This document shows positions 16,566 through 25,787 of a stretch of DNA of 64,000 bases, in pieces; within the stretch, counting starts at the first letter, position 1; every line of letters starts with the position of its first letter. Below the pieces are notes generated by a model. That model worked only from the letters and a program-made list of their open reading frames with translations. It did not search any database and was not told where the DNA came from. Made by a program: the position numbers and the translations under genes. Source of the DNA: Bacillus changyiensis (GTDB taxonomy: Bacteria > Bacillota > Bacilli > Bacillales > Bacillaceae); the NCBI RefSeq assembly GCF_027706145.1, contig NZ_JAQFWW010000002.1, positions 496,001 to 560,000 on the forward strand. The letters run 5' to 3'.

Positions 16566-17777
16566 ATGCAGATGGGGGATACAGTATTTATGTTCTTTTG
16601 CGCTCTACTCGTTTGGCTAATGACACCGGGTATCGCTTTATTTTACGGGGGACTGGTCAGAAGTAAAAATGTATTGAGCACAATCATGCACAGTTTATCA
16701 GCTATTGCCATCGTATCGATTATATGGATCTTATTCGGTTATTCTTTTGCTTTTGCTCCAGGAAATGCTCTGATCGGAGGACTTGATTTTGTCGGTTTAA
16801 AAGGTGTCGGTTTCACCCCTAATCCCGACTATTCTGAGACAATTCCACATACATTGTATATGATGTTTCAGTTGACATTTGCTGTTTTAACAACAGCCAT
16901 TATATCTGGCAGTTTTGCTGAACGTTTGCGGTTTCCAGCATTTCTTATGTTTTCGGTCTTATGGGGAGTGCTTGTCTACTCTCCTGTCGCCCATTGGGTT
17001 TGGGGAGGCGGTTGGCTAGCTGAATTAGGAGCCCTTGATTTCGCTGGCGGAAATGTTGTTCATATTTCATCAGGTGTAGCAGGATTGGTGATCGCAATTG
17101 TGATCGGCAAACGGAAAGATATGAGTCATACAGCTCCACACAACTTACTTATGACATTACTCGGAGGAGCACTGATCTGGTTTGGCTGGTTCGGGTTCAA
17201 TGTCGGAAGTGCACTGACTATTGATGAAATTGCGATGACAGCATTTATCAACACCAACACTGCTGCGGCAACTGGGCTGATGGGCTGGCTTTTGGTGGAA
17301 TGGTTCATTCACAAAAAACCGACAATGCTAGGAGCTGTCTCGGGAGCGATTGCCGGACTTGTCGCCATTACGCCTGGAGCTGGTTTTGTCACTCCATTTT
17401 CATCGGTCTTGATTGGATTTATCGGTGGTGCTATCTGTTTTTGGGGCGTGTTTTTTCTCAAGAAAAAGTTCGGCTATGATGATGCGCTTGATGCCTTTGG
17501 TCTTCACGGGATCGGTGGAATTTGGGGCGGAATTGCAACAGGCTTATTTGCAACAACTTCAGTCAATTCAGGCGGAGCAAATGGGCTTTTCTACGGAGAC
17601 ATCAGTTTACTCTTAAAGCAGCTAATTGCGATTGGGGCAACTTGTTTATTTGTTGGGGTTGCCACTTACGTTATTATAAAGGTAGTCAGCTTTATGTTTA
17701 AGCTTCGGGCATCAGAAGATGAAGAATCTTTAGGTCTTGATTTAACGATGCACGGTGAAAAAGCGTACCAAGACTAA
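16566..17777 (+). CDS. nrgA: Ammonium transporter NrgA (AmtB)
   Basis: The 403-residue Amt/Mep/Rh channel has about 11 membrane segments. The twin histidines that line the pore are in VVHISSGVAG and FGLHGIGGIWGG, and the gating and binding region includes RLRFPAFLMFSVLW. It takes up ammonium when nitrogen is scarce. It is followed by the PII gene nrgB 17 bases later, and a TnrA box lies upstream. Length matches B. subtilis NrgA (404). Confidence 0.96.
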   Translation: MQMGDTVFMFFCALLVWLMTPGIALFYGGLVRSKNVLSTIMHSLSAIAIVSIIWILFGYSFAFAPGNALIGGLDFVGLKGVGFTPNPDYSETIPHTLYMMFQLTFAVLTTAIISGSFAERLRFPAFLMFSVLWGVLVYSPVAHWVWGGGWLAELGALDFAGGNVVHISSGVAGLVIAIVIGKRKDMSHTAPHNLLMTLLGGALIWFGWFGFNVGSALTIDEIAMTAFINTNTAAATGLMGWLLVEWFIHKKPTMLGAVSGAIAGLVAITPGAGFVTPFSSVLIGFIGGAICFWGVFFLKKKFGYDDALDAFGLHGIGGIWGGIATGLFATTSVNSGGANGLFYGDISLLLKQLIAIGATCLFVGVATYVIIKVVSFMFKLRASEDEESLGLDLTMHGEKAYQD

Positions 17778-17794
17778 CTTAGAGGAGTGAAGGT

Positions 17795-18145
17795 ATGAGC
17801 GGTCAAATGTATAAGGTGGAGATTGTCACTCGCCCTACGAATTTTGAAAAACTAAAAACAGAGCTAGGCAATATTGGGGTCACATCGATTACATTTTACA
17901 ATGTACACGGATGCGGCCTCCAAAAAGGACACACGGAACTTTACCGTGGAGTGAAACGAGAAAGCAATGTATACGAACGACTAAAAGTTGAAATTGTCGT
18001 CAGTAAAGTCCCAGTGGAAAAAGTCACACAAATCGCCCAACATGTGCTCAAAACCGGGGAACCAGGTGATGGCAAAATCTTCATTTATGAAATCCAAAAC
18101 ACGATTAACATTCGGACAGGTGAAGAAGGGCCTGAGGCTTTATAA
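17795..18145 (+). CDS. nrgB: PII-like nitrogen regulator NrgB (GlnK)
   Basis: The 116-residue PII protein begins with YKVEIVTRPTNFEKLKTELG, has the T-loop region GCGLQKGHTELYRGVKRES and the B-loop/C-loop VLKTGEPGDGKIFIYEI, then IRTGEEGPEAL. It binds ATP/2-oxoglutarate, docks on the NrgA trimer, and in B. subtilis also interacts with TnrA. The conventional T-loop tyrosine that is uridylylated in proteobacteria is not clearly placed, as usual in Bacillus. Operon with nrgA. Confidence 0.95.
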   Translation: MSGQMYKVEIVTRPTNFEKLKTELGNIGVTSITFYNVHGCGLQKGHTELYRGVKRESNVYERLKVEIVVSKVPVEKVTQIAQHVLKTGEPGDGKIFIYEIQNTINIRTGEEGPEAL

Positions 18146-18147
18146 AT

Positions 18148-18184
18148 GCAGCTCCCGGCATGTTATGCTGGGAGCTGTTTTTGG
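18148..18184 (+). terminator. Terminator of nrgAB
   Basis: CAGCTCCCGGCAT / ATGCTGGGAGCTG stem followed by TTTTTGGG, right after the nrgB stop. Confidence 0.88.
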
Positions 18185-18457
18185 GTTAGAGTCGTAAATA
18201 AACTAAAAACATATAAACACAAATGAAATGAATTGTTTGAATTAGAGTAAATATCAAGTTAAAGTAGTCATGATTAACGACTTCATCAAAAATCTGTCTT
18301 TTCAAAACTATTAATTTAGAATATTGATTTATCAAATATAACCATATACTTCTTATAATTCATTATTTTATGGATTAAATGTAAATTTTTATTAATTTTA
18401 TTTGAAAAAAATATTAATATAATAAATGATTAATAAAAAAGAGAGAGGGAGTTTAAA

Positions 18458-18853
18458 TTGAAAAAAATTGTAACGACACTGTTAACAGCTGTTCTTTTGG
18501 TATCTGCATTTTTCATTGGTAGTTCAGAAGCTTCTGCGATGACTTCAAAAGGAAGGATTCACTTCGAAACAGATGCTAATACATATACAAAACGTGCTAC
18601 ATCAATTGTTGTAAGAGGAACTTTAGAACATCGTACTTCCAGTATATTTACTGATGCTACTGTTTATCTTCGTACTCAATATGGACATATTGTAAGACGC
18701 ATAAATATTAATGCGGGAAAATCATACAAGTTTAAGGTAAGCTTTTCAACTAAAAATCTTTCACCAGGTAAATATGATGTGGAAGTCTGGCAGCGCTCGG
18801 GAGTTCAGGTTATTCATGGAGAACTAAACCACTATATAACAGTCCAACATTAA
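18458..18853 (+). CDS. Orphan small secreted protein
   Basis: The 131-residue protein starts at a TTG with GAGAGGGAG upstream. Residues 1-27 form a clear Sec signal peptide (KK, then a hydrophobic core, then cleavage after SEASA). The mature part of about 104 residues has no cysteine and alternates beta-type stretches (TSIVVRGTLEHRT, SYKFKVSFSTKNLSPGKYDV), suggesting a small Ig-like or beta-sandwich fold. I do not recognise the family. It stands alone in an AT-rich patch between nrgB and spoIIQ, where B. subtilis has ywnJ, so it may be acquired. Similar proteins are sometimes wall-associated or toxin-like, but nothing here shows that. Confidence 0.7.
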   Translation: MKKIVTTLLTAVLLVSAFFIGSSEASAMTSKGRIHFETDANTYTKRATSIVVRGTLEHRTSSIFTDATVYLRTQYGHIVRRININAGKSYKFKVSFSTKNLSPGKYDVEVWQRSGVQVIHGELNHYITVQH

Positions 18854-18968
18854 TATTTAAATTTTATCATCGTATTGATAAAAAACTTACCGATAAATGC
18901 TTTAACACTTTATAACTGGAATAAAACCCCGATATAAATTCCCCTTAAGGGAAAAATTGAGTATTTTC

Positions 18969-19021
18969 AAGAGGATGTTTTGAAAGTCTCTTAGACTTTT
19001 TACAAAACATCCTCTTTTTTT
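18969..19021 (+). terminator. Terminator after the secreted-protein gene
   Basis: AAGAGGATGTTTTG / CAAAACATCCTCTT forms a 14-base stem around a 24-base internal sequence that itself contains a small hairpin, followed by TTTTTTT. The terminator is 115 bases after the stop codon. Confidence 0.8.
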
Positions 19022-19049
19022 GCTGTCAAGTTATCTCAGCTAATACCTC

Positions 19050-19142
19050 TTATGTTTTATTTTGAAGTCTACGTTTTTCAATTTTCCCGTTAATTGTTTT
19101 AAAAAATGCACTATGCACCCGCGCGCCTAAATACATAATCAT
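19050..19142 (-). CDS. Possible 30-residue peptide or gene remnant
   Basis: An ATG at 19140-19142 with GGAGG seven bases upstream opens a 30-codon frame (basic, ending RRLQNKT) and stops at TAA. It follows the frameshifted gene at 19.16-20.12 kb on the same strand. The strong RBS is the only support; it may be the start of a deleted gene. Confidence 0.25.
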   Translation of the reverse strand: MIMYLGARVHSAFFKTINGKIEKRRLQNKT

Positions 19143-19159
19143 ATAAATCCTCCATTCGG

Positions 19160-20119
19160 TTTATTTCGAGTCAAAATCTATAATATGATGCCATATTCCT
19201 TTGCTGCATCTGCACCCATAAGTAATTAATCGATCAATGTCAGCCCTTAATTTTTCAAGAGATTGGTTAGTTCGTTCGCGAAAAAAAATCTTCTATTTTT
19301 CTCTTCAGTTTAATGATCCTCTTCGCTGATAGGTTCATATTCACCAGCTGGCCTTTGACACCGCCTAGCAGCTGATGGATCATGATTCCGCTGTATTGCA
19401 GTGCATAGCGTTTTCCTTTCGTTCCGCAAATGAGCAGAATCGTCCGTAATTTCAGAGCTAATCATAATGGTCCGGTCTTTTAAGAGCCTTGAAAAATGAC
19501 ATAAGAAATCGTGTTCATCGCCTTTATCTACTAATAAGTAGCACACCTCATGATGGATGCTTAGGCAGGTTTTCAAGTGCTGAAAGTCCATGTATTTTCC
19601 ACATATCTAGCAAATGATCAAAGTTATCAAACAAAATTACCTGAACAAGCAACCCGACATGTTCCGTATCATTCTCCTCCACTCTCTGATATTGATAAAC
19701 GTTTGGAGAAAGGTCTTTTATTCGTTGACGGGATCTGAATAAGAGTGAGTTGATGGATGACTCCGGTTTATCCGGCATTTCGGCAATCTCATGGATCCAA
19801 TAAGAAAAAACGTCTTTGAGCAGAAAAATTGTTGTTTTGGTGTTAATATACCCATAAGCTTTTTAAATAGTGCTCAAATTCATCAGCCGTTCTTATTTGT
19901 TCTATCTTGCCACTTGCCGGATTATCTTCCACTAGGAGATACTTGCATTTTCGTTTTCTGTGCCAGTCAATCTATACTACCGTTCTTTGATAAGCATGTA
20001 AGATGTCTGTTTGATTTGACTGATTTCCAATACTTTCAGAATCGTATCCTGAGTTAGATTCTCAGCGTCCCTTTATCCTTTGATACATTACTTAAATAGC
20101 GCCTTTTCTTTTCATTCAT
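19160..20119 (-). pseudogene. Multiply frameshifted gene of unknown function
   Basis: A minus-strand gene starts at the ATG 20117-20119 (RBS GGAGTG) and reads MNEKKRRYLSNVSKDKG. After frame changes it continues through TQDTILKVLEISQIKQTSYM, YLLVEDNPASGKIEQIRTAD, HEIAEMPDKPESSINSLLFR, HVGLLVQVILFDNFDHLLDM and CHFSRLLKDRTIMISSEITD, to an ending near EKLRADIDRLITYGADAAKE. At least five frameshifts or stops break it. Intact, it would be about 310 residues, cytosolic, with a mixed alpha/beta look. I do not recognise the family. Confidence 0.55.
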
Positions 20120-20206
20120 GAATAATTCACACTCCTTAAAGAGGGCCTCTTCCTTTATAAACGATTGACCTTAGGGGTTTGATACGGGTTATCTATATAT
20201 TTTAAC

Positions 20207-20237
20207 AAAAAAACACCTATCATCATGATAGGTGTTT
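20207..20237 (-). terminator. Terminator of spoIIQ
   Basis: AAACACCTATCA / TGATAGGTGTTT forms a nearly perfect hairpin followed on the minus strand by TTTTTTTGTT. It lies just beyond the spoIIQ stop. Confidence 0.88.
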
Positions 20238-20249
20238 CAATCACATGTC

Positions 20250-21128
20250 TTATGGCTGTTTTGAATCTTCTGTTTGGCTTCCGTCTTCAGTTTGGGAACC
20301 TTCAGAAGAATCTTCTCTTTGTGTTTTTTCTTCCATGTCACTTTTCTGTTCTTCCGTTTTTTCTTCTGTTTTTGATTTTTCATCAACAGAAGGATGTGCA
20401 GGCTCTTTTACTTTTTCACTCGCTTGTTCTTCTACCGCTTTTTCAATACTTGATACAGGTTTTTCCATGAAGTTTAGTGGATTTACAGCAACCCCGTCTT
20501 TACGGATTTCAAAGTGGACATGGTTTCCGCTTTCTTCATTGTAAAGGTTTTTACCTGCTTTACCGATGACTTGATTTTGTTCAATTTGATCACCTTGTTT
20601 GATACTCACTTCAGATAGAGATTGATACACTGTTGATAAACCATTTTCATGCTCAATTTCAACGACATAGCCTAGCACAGGGTCTTTCGCAGCTTTGACA
20701 ACTGATCCGCTTAAAGATGCTGAAACATCGAAAGTTTTACCATCTTTCTTAGCCAAGTCAATACCTTTGTTCATGCTGTACGTGTTATCATAGTTTACAA
20801 GTGCTGCTTCTTTCTCTTCTCTCGTTGCATCAGTTTCAAAGAATTTTTTGACTACAGATACATTTGCTGAATCAACAACTGGCATAGCTACATTTTCAAC
20901 CGGCTTTCCTACTTCGACCGCGTCATCACGGTTATCATAGGCTGAATTCTTACCATCATTTGCAAGCTTATCTTTAGTATCTTGATTTGTTGCTGATTGA
21001 TACCAAAGAACAGCTGTTAATACAACGACTGCACTCATTAAATAAATAGCTGGAAATACCCAACGTTTACGGAAAAACTTTTGTAACTTTGTGATTTTGG
21101 AAGTACGATTCTTTTCTTCCTCTTTCAT
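20250..21128 (-). CDS. spoIIQ: Forespore channel protein SpoIIQ
   Basis: The 292-residue sporulation protein (B. subtilis 283) is anchored by one N-terminal segment (about residues 27-42, WVFPAIYLMSAVVVL). The extracytoplasmic part holds a degenerate LytM/M23 domain (about 100-225) including GNHVHFEIRKDGVAVNP, and the C-terminal tail is rich in Glu, Lys, Ser and Gln. It binds SpoIIIAH across the septal space during engulfment. The acidic tail is longer and lower in complexity than usual. It is normally a sigma-F gene, but I could not assign the promoter confidently. Confidence 0.94.
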   Translation of the reverse strand: MKEEEKNRTSKITKLQKFFRKRWVFPAIYLMSAVVVLTAVLWYQSATNQDTKDKLANDGKNSAYDNRDDAVEVGKPVENVAMPVVDSANVSVVKKFFETDATREEKEAALVNYDNTYSMNKGIDLAKKDGKTFDVSASLSGSVVKAAKDPVLGYVVEIEHENGLSTVYQSLSEVSIKQGDQIEQNQVIGKAGKNLYNEESGNHVHFEIRKDGVAVNPLNFMEKPVSSIEKAVEEQASEKVKEPAHPSVDEKSKTEEKTEEQKSDMEEKTQREDSSEGSQTEDGSQTEDSKQP

Positions 21129-21320
21129 GACTCATCACCTCAGCAACATTCTGAACACTTTTCAGAAAATATATACATTTACAAAAAAAATTTTTTCTGC
21201 TGAATGTCTGCTTGAACATAAATTCATCTGAACGGGAGAATATTAGACATATTCAAACAGCGCTAGTGCGAGGTGAACAAGTCGACTAATAACCAAAAAT
21301 AGAAAGGATAGAAAAAGACC

Positions 21321-21821
21321 ATGAAATTGCGCATCGCCACTCAAGAAGATCTTCCAATCGTCGTCGCAATATATAATTCAACGATCCCTTCGCGTATGGT
21401 TACTGCCGATATTGAACCAGTGACAATTGAAGATAAAATGAATTGGTTTTTGAGCCATACTGAAACAAGACCGCTTTATATCATTGAAAATGAAGCCAAT
21501 GAAGCCACCGGTTGGATCAGCTTTGAGTCTTTTTATGGTAGACCGGCATATGCCAAAACTGCAGAAGTCAGCATCTATCTCCATGAAAAATATCGCGGCA
21601 AAGGAATGGGATCAACCGTTTTAAAAATGGCTTTAGAAAGAGCACAAATGCTCGGGATTCGTTCCTTAATGGCTTTCATTTTTGCACATAATGAACCTAG
21701 TATAAAGCTTTTTCAAAAGTATGGATTTACTGAATGGGGACACTTTCCAAAAGTTGCGGAGATGGATGGTCAGCTTTACGATTTAAAAATTATGGGAAGG
21801 GAAATATCAGAAGGTAGTTAG
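21321..21821 (+). CDS. ywnH: GNAT acetyltransferase YwnH (phosphinothricin-acetyltransferase type)
   Basis: The 166-residue GNAT enzyme (B. subtilis YwnH 163) has acetyl-CoA binding motif A EKYRGKGMGSTVLKMALERA near residues 92-111, preceded by AEVSIYLH. The C-terminal FQKYGFTEWGHFPKVAEMDG block is typical of the Pat/Bar subgroup. The probable substrate is a small amino compound such as methionine sulfoximine or phosphinothricin; physiological role unknown. RBS AGAAAGGATAG is weak. It reads convergently to ywnF. Confidence 0.88.
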   Translation: MKLRIATQEDLPIVVAIYNSTIPSRMVTADIEPVTIEDKMNWFLSHTETRPLYIIENEANEATGWISFESFYGRPAYAKTAEVSIYLHEKYRGKGMGSTVLKMALERAQMLGIRSLMAFIFAHNEPSIKLFQKYGFTEWGHFPKVAEMDGQLYDLKIMGREISEGS

Positions 21822-21825
21822 AAGA

Positions 21826-21849
21826 AAAGAGCTCATCGCTAGCTCTTTC
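21826..21849. terminator. Hairpin between ywnH and ywnF
   Basis: AAAGAGCT / AGCTCTTT with a seven-base loop between convergent genes. The flanking T run is short (TTTCC). Confidence 0.6.
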
Positions 21850-21853
21850 CATC

Positions 21854-22300
21854 TTACTCTTCAGACAATCGTCGTCTTCTGTTTTCTTCTTCATTTAAAA
21901 ACTCTATAAAACTGTTCATCACACTGAACGGTTGTTCTTTAATCGTTCTAACATATTGGTTTTTACGTTCAGAGGAAAGCACTTCACTTTTCTGCATCCG
22001 CTCTAAAATATACTGAACGACTGTTTCTCGAATATATCTTTTTTGATAGGAGGACTCTCTGAACAAGGCCATACCAAAAGCCGCTCCTAATGTAGCAATA
22101 CTGATTTTAATGGTCATTTCCATTCCATTGAACGTCTGCCCCCAGAAAGTTGAAAGATAAACGATTGAAACAATCACTAACGGTATCGCAGTCAACAGAA
22201 AAATCATTCTTTTCTTTAAAATTGGGGCAGCTGCCTGTTTCAAGTTTTCCATTTCTTCTTTCATAAATGTGGGCATTTGATAAACTGATTTATTTTCCAT
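21854..22300 (-). CDS. ywnF: YwnF-like membrane protein
   Basis: The start at 22300 follows AGGAGGAG at about nine bases and gives 148 residues, matching B. subtilis YwnF (147). A longer open frame extends 37 codons upstream but is not supported. Two hydrophobic segments (IFLLTAIPLVIVSIVYLSTF and IKISIATLGAAFGMALF) flank a short loop, and the C-terminal third is charged (YILERMQKSEVLSSERK). Function unknown. It reads divergently from clsB. Confidence 0.82.
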   Translation of the reverse strand: MENKSVYQMPTFMKEEMENLKQAAAPILKKRMIFLLTAIPLVIVSIVYLSTFWGQTFNGMEMTIKISIATLGAAFGMALFRESSYQKRYIRETVVQYILERMQKSEVLSSERKNQYVRTIKEQPFSVMNSFIEFLNEEENRRRRLSEE

Positions 22301-22522
22301 TAACATTTCTCCTCCTGAAAAAGAGACCTTGCTTTTTAAAATGTTCTTTTTGTATTTATATCGTAACTTACTTATAAAATGTTTGACAGTTTTTTGCTTG
22401 TAACCAAACAATATTGAGAAACTTTCTGAACTTATTCACGTATTACTTGACATAGTTGCTTGAAAGTTCAGTAACTGATATAAATGGAAAGTGTAAAAAC
22501 AAATCGGCTTGTGAGGTTTATC

Positions 22523-23989
22523 ATGGACATTATTCAAAATCTTAGTATGACGTCAATTTTTCTTGGTTTTATATTAGTTTTAAATATTTTGTTAGCCACT
22601 GTTGTTATTTTTAGAGAACGCCGTGATGCAAGTGCCTCATGGGCTTGGCTCCTTGTTATGTTCTTTATTCCGGTGTTTGGCTTTCTTCTCTATTTGCTAT
22701 TTGGAACTAAATTAAGCGGCACTCGTCTTTTTCAATGGGAAGACCGTAAAAGGATTGGGATTGAAAAGATTCTAGAACAGCAGCTTGAAAAACTGAAAAG
22801 CCGTGAATTTCAGTTTCGTAACAAGGCAACAGCAGACAGCAAAGATCTAATTTATATGCACATCATTAATAATCATGCTGTCTTTACAGAAGACAATGAT
22901 GTTCAAATATTAACAGATGGACGACAAAAATTTGATCGACTTCTTCATGATATTGAAAACGCAAAAGATCATATCCATCTGCAATATTATATTTATAAAG
23001 GGGATGATATTGGGAAAAAAGTACGGGACGCACTCATCAAAAAAGCTGAAGAAGGTGTGGAAGTACGCGTTCTTTATGATGACTTAGGTTCAAGAAGCTT
23101 GAGAAAAAGCTTTTTTAAAAAGCTGGTCAAAGCCGGGGGATTTGTTGAAGTCTTTTTTCCATCACGGTTTAAATTTGTTAATTTAAGAATGAACTTTCGT
23201 AATCACCGCAAGCTCGTCATCATCGATGGAATGATCGGCTATGTTGGCGGATTTAATATCGGAGATGAATATTTAGGGCTCAACCCTGATTTTGGTTATT
23301 GGCGAGATACACACCTTAGAATTAAAGGAACAGCCGTTCATTCTATTCAAACGCGATTTATCCTTGACTGGAATCAAGCAACAGACACTCATAACATTAC
23401 ATATCAATCCAATCACTTTCCCGAGACCAGTCCCCAAGGGCACATCGGTATGCAAATTGTCACTAGCGGCCCAGATTCGGAATGGGAACAGATTAAAAAC
23501 GGCTACATCAAAATGATTTCTACAGCCAAGCAATCCATTTTGATTCAAACACCATATTTTATTCCTGATGCCAGCCTCCTCGACGCTCTGAGAATCGCCT
23601 GCCTTTCAGGTGTAGACGTCAGAATTATGATTCCCAACAAACCAGACCATCCTTTCGTATACTGGGCGACACATTCATATATCGGGGACCTCCTCAAAGC
23701 AGGAGCTTCTGTTTTTATTTATGATAATGGCTTTATTCATGCGAAAACCATTATTGTCGATGAAGAAATTGCATCGGTCGGTACAGCAAATATTGATATG
23801 CGTAGTTTCAAGCTGAATTTTGAGGTGAATGCTTTTTTATATGATGAGAACATATCAAAGAAACTCGTCTTATCATTCGAAAAAGATTTAGAAGTATCAA
23901 GAGAACTGACTTATGAAGAATATCAGAACCGAAAACGAAGAATCCGCTTTAAAGAAGCCATTTCAATCCTTCTGTCACCCATTTTATAG
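22523..23989 (+). CDS. clsB: Cardiolipin synthase ClsB (YwnE)
   Basis: The ATG at 22523, after GTGAGGT, gives 488 residues (B. subtilis 482). An N-terminal pair of membrane segments ends with ERRDASASWAWLLVMFFIPV. Two phospholipase-D HKD motifs follow: NHRKLVIIDGMIGYVGGFN near the middle and HAKTIIVDEEIASVGTANID near the C-terminus. It joins two phosphatidylglycerol molecules into cardiolipin at the membrane. An in-frame ATG 13 codons earlier is possible but has a poorer RBS. Confidence 0.95.
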   Translation: MDIIQNLSMTSIFLGFILVLNILLATVVIFRERRDASASWAWLLVMFFIPVFGFLLYLLFGTKLSGTRLFQWEDRKRIGIEKILEQQLEKLKSREFQFRNKATADSKDLIYMHIINNHAVFTEDNDVQILTDGRQKFDRLLHDIENAKDHIHLQYYIYKGDDIGKKVRDALIKKAEEGVEVRVLYDDLGSRSLRKSFFKKLVKAGGFVEVFFPSRFKFVNLRMNFRNHRKLVIIDGMIGYVGGFNIGDEYLGLNPDFGYWRDTHLRIKGTAVHSIQTRFILDWNQATDTHNITYQSNHFPETSPQGHIGMQIVTSGPDSEWEQIKNGYIKMISTAKQSILIQTPYFIPDASLLDALRIACLSGVDVRIMIPNKPDHPFVYWATHSYIGDLLKAGASVFIYDNGFIHAKTIIVDEEIASVGTANIDMRSFKLNFEVNAFLYDENISKKLVLSFEKDLEVSRELTYEEYQNRKRRIRFKEAISILLSPIL

Positions 23990-24002
23990 GGACGAAAAAA
24001 CG

Positions 24003-24047
24003 AAGCGAGTGGAGAAACATGAGTCGTGTTTCTCCACTCGCTTTTTG
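24003..24047 (+). terminator. Terminator of clsB
   Basis: AGCGAGTGGAGAAACA / TGTTTCTCCACTCGCT stem followed by TTTTTG, 14 bases after the stop. Confidence 0.88.
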
Positions 24048-24241
24048 TATCGGTGTTTATTTTTATCCCTACAACTGAAGACGCTATGCTTTCCAAAACC
24101 CTCATATGTTAAAGAGAGAAATTGCAGGATACCAAAATATAAAAGTCTACTCTGAAAAACATATAACCGATTTATTTAATATATGTTAAAATTATTCATA
24201 TTATTAAAAAAATGTAGATTCGGTAATAGGAAGGACTTTGC

Positions 24242-25501
24242 ATGATGGAAAAATTAAGCGTTTGGGAAAGAAATTTTAAATTCCTCTTTTTCTCGCGAAT
24301 CATTAAGATCTCAGCTGATAGCTTTGCATTCAACTCTATTTTATGGTTTCTGATTTTGAGCGGAAAGGGAGCAATCGGTACTGCTTTATTAATTGCTGTT
24401 ACCTTTCTTCCTGAAGCTTTTTTAGCACCGGTGACAGGACCTTTAATGAAAAGAAGTACTCTTAAATTTTGGATGTATTTCTCTGACTTAACAAGAGCAA
24501 TAATTGTGCTGATGATACCAATTAGCTACTTAAACGGGTTCTCACCACTGTGGTTTGTTATGGGACTTATGATTATTCATTCGGCAACTGGTGCGACATA
24601 TAATCCTGCGTCAATTACACTGATTCCTCAAATTGTCCATGAAGAGTTCATGCAAAAAGCAAATGCGATCCTTCAGTCTTCCTCAGAAATTGTAAAGCTT
24701 AGTACTGTAACATTGTGCGGATTCCTCTTGACTTTGGTCGGGCCAGCAATTACATTGATGATCTCTTTTGTACTCTATATCATCTCTGGTATTTTCGTTC
24801 TTTGTATAAAGTATCAAACGAATCAGCCTTCCGCTAAACATGACAATGCCAAACAAAGAGGTACATATAAAGCAAAATTAAAAAGAGGGTTCTCTCTTGT
24901 AAGACACCATAGAGTTTTATTTCCATTAGCCATCTATTGTCTATTTATGAATTTAGCAGCAACCCCATGGGAAGCTCTGTCCGCAATTTATGTTGCAGAA
25001 GATTTAAATGGTACGCCGTTTATCCATTCGCTCTTAAAGGCTACGACAGGAATTGGGGCATTTTTACTTGGATTTATACTTGCTAAGGTGAAGATTAATA
25101 GATATGGGCTTCTTTTCATAACAGCCGGAATTATTGAAGGGACATCTTTTTTTATCACAGGATTATTTACAATCTTACCACTTGTATTCCTTGCTGCCTT
25201 TGCATTTGGTGCAGCAGTTAGCTCAATCAATGTTCCAGAACACACGATTATTCAAAAATCTGTTGATGGAGATGATCAGCCACAAGTGTTTGCTATCATC
25301 GACATGATTGGAAACCTTGCACTTCCTTTAGGATCAGTGATCTGCGGGTATGCAGCAGAAGCACTCGGATCAGGCAAAGTAATAGCAATTGGCGGGGGTA
25401 TTGAGATATTCGCAGGTCTTGGAATTTTGCTGTTCACACGGCTGGCCAAGGCTCAGGAATCAGATTTGATCAAAGAGAAAAAAGCGAGCATCAACATGTA
25501 A
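24242..25501 (+). CDS. MFS transporter next to the siderophore locus
   Basis: The 419-residue permease has about 12 membrane segments and resembles the DHA3 (macrolide/multidrug) branch: the N-terminal WERNFKFLFFSRIIKISADS and MIIHSATGATYNPASITLIP blocks are typical. It sits between clsB and the bacillibactin genes and reads toward them. Catechol siderophores need an exporter (YmfD in B. subtilis, a different branch), so export of bacillibactin is possible from position alone. No Fur box was seen upstream, which argues against co-regulation. The substrate is otherwise unknown. Confidence 0.75.
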   Translation: MMEKLSVWERNFKFLFFSRIIKISADSFAFNSILWFLILSGKGAIGTALLIAVTFLPEAFLAPVTGPLMKRSTLKFWMYFSDLTRAIIVLMIPISYLNGFSPLWFVMGLMIIHSATGATYNPASITLIPQIVHEEFMQKANAILQSSSEIVKLSTVTLCGFLLTLVGPAITLMISFVLYIISGIFVLCIKYQTNQPSAKHDNAKQRGTYKAKLKRGFSLVRHHRVLFPLAIYCLFMNLAATPWEALSAIYVAEDLNGTPFIHSLLKATTGIGAFLLGFILAKVKINRYGLLFITAGIIEGTSFFITGLFTILPLVFLAAFAFGAAVSSINVPEHTIIQKSVDGDDQPQVFAIIDMIGNLALPLGSVICGYAAEALGSGKVIAIGGGIEIFAGLGILLFTRLAKAQESDLIKEKKASINM

Positions 25502-25650
25502 AGCTCTCTGGCTGGTTCACTGTAAAAATGCTTTGAAACTTGGAAAAAAAGTATTCCGAACATTGTCATCTTAAGAGCTTGTCCGAAAAGAACAAAATGG
25601 TTAAAAGTTATGATTCAAGATTTTTGATATACCAGCGGTTGTTAAACATG

Positions 25651-25695
25651 AAAAGGGCGTCCAATAGTCAAAGATCGACTTATTGGACAGCCCCC
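25651..25695 (-). repeat. Dispersed palindromic repeat, copy 1 (probable dhb terminator)
   Basis: GGGCGTCCAATA / TATTGGACAGCCC stem around GTCAAAGATCGAC. On the minus strand it ends GCCCTTTTC and so can terminate the dhb operon, 93 bases after the last gene. A closely similar element occurs at 45233-45282 after spoIID. Confidence 0.65.
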
Positions 25696-25787
25696 TGTAA
25701 ACAATTTTTTCAGATTGTTCAATGGCAAAAAACCGCAAATGATATGTCAGTCATTGCTAATCTCGATTTTATGAACGGCTGATCGCC

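Noticed and set aside
19791-20057. 88-codon plus-strand ORF
   Set aside because: It is the complement of the frameshifted minus-strand gene and has no RBS.
20207-20237. Operator palindrome between the pseudogene and spoIIQ
   Set aside because: The T tract on the minus strand and location after the spoIIQ stop make it an ordinary terminator.
22301-22411. N-terminal extension of ywnF by 37 codons
   Set aside because: The better RBS and family length support the start at 22300.
25651-25695. CRISPR-type repeat
   Set aside because: Only two related copies 20 kb apart; no array or spacers.
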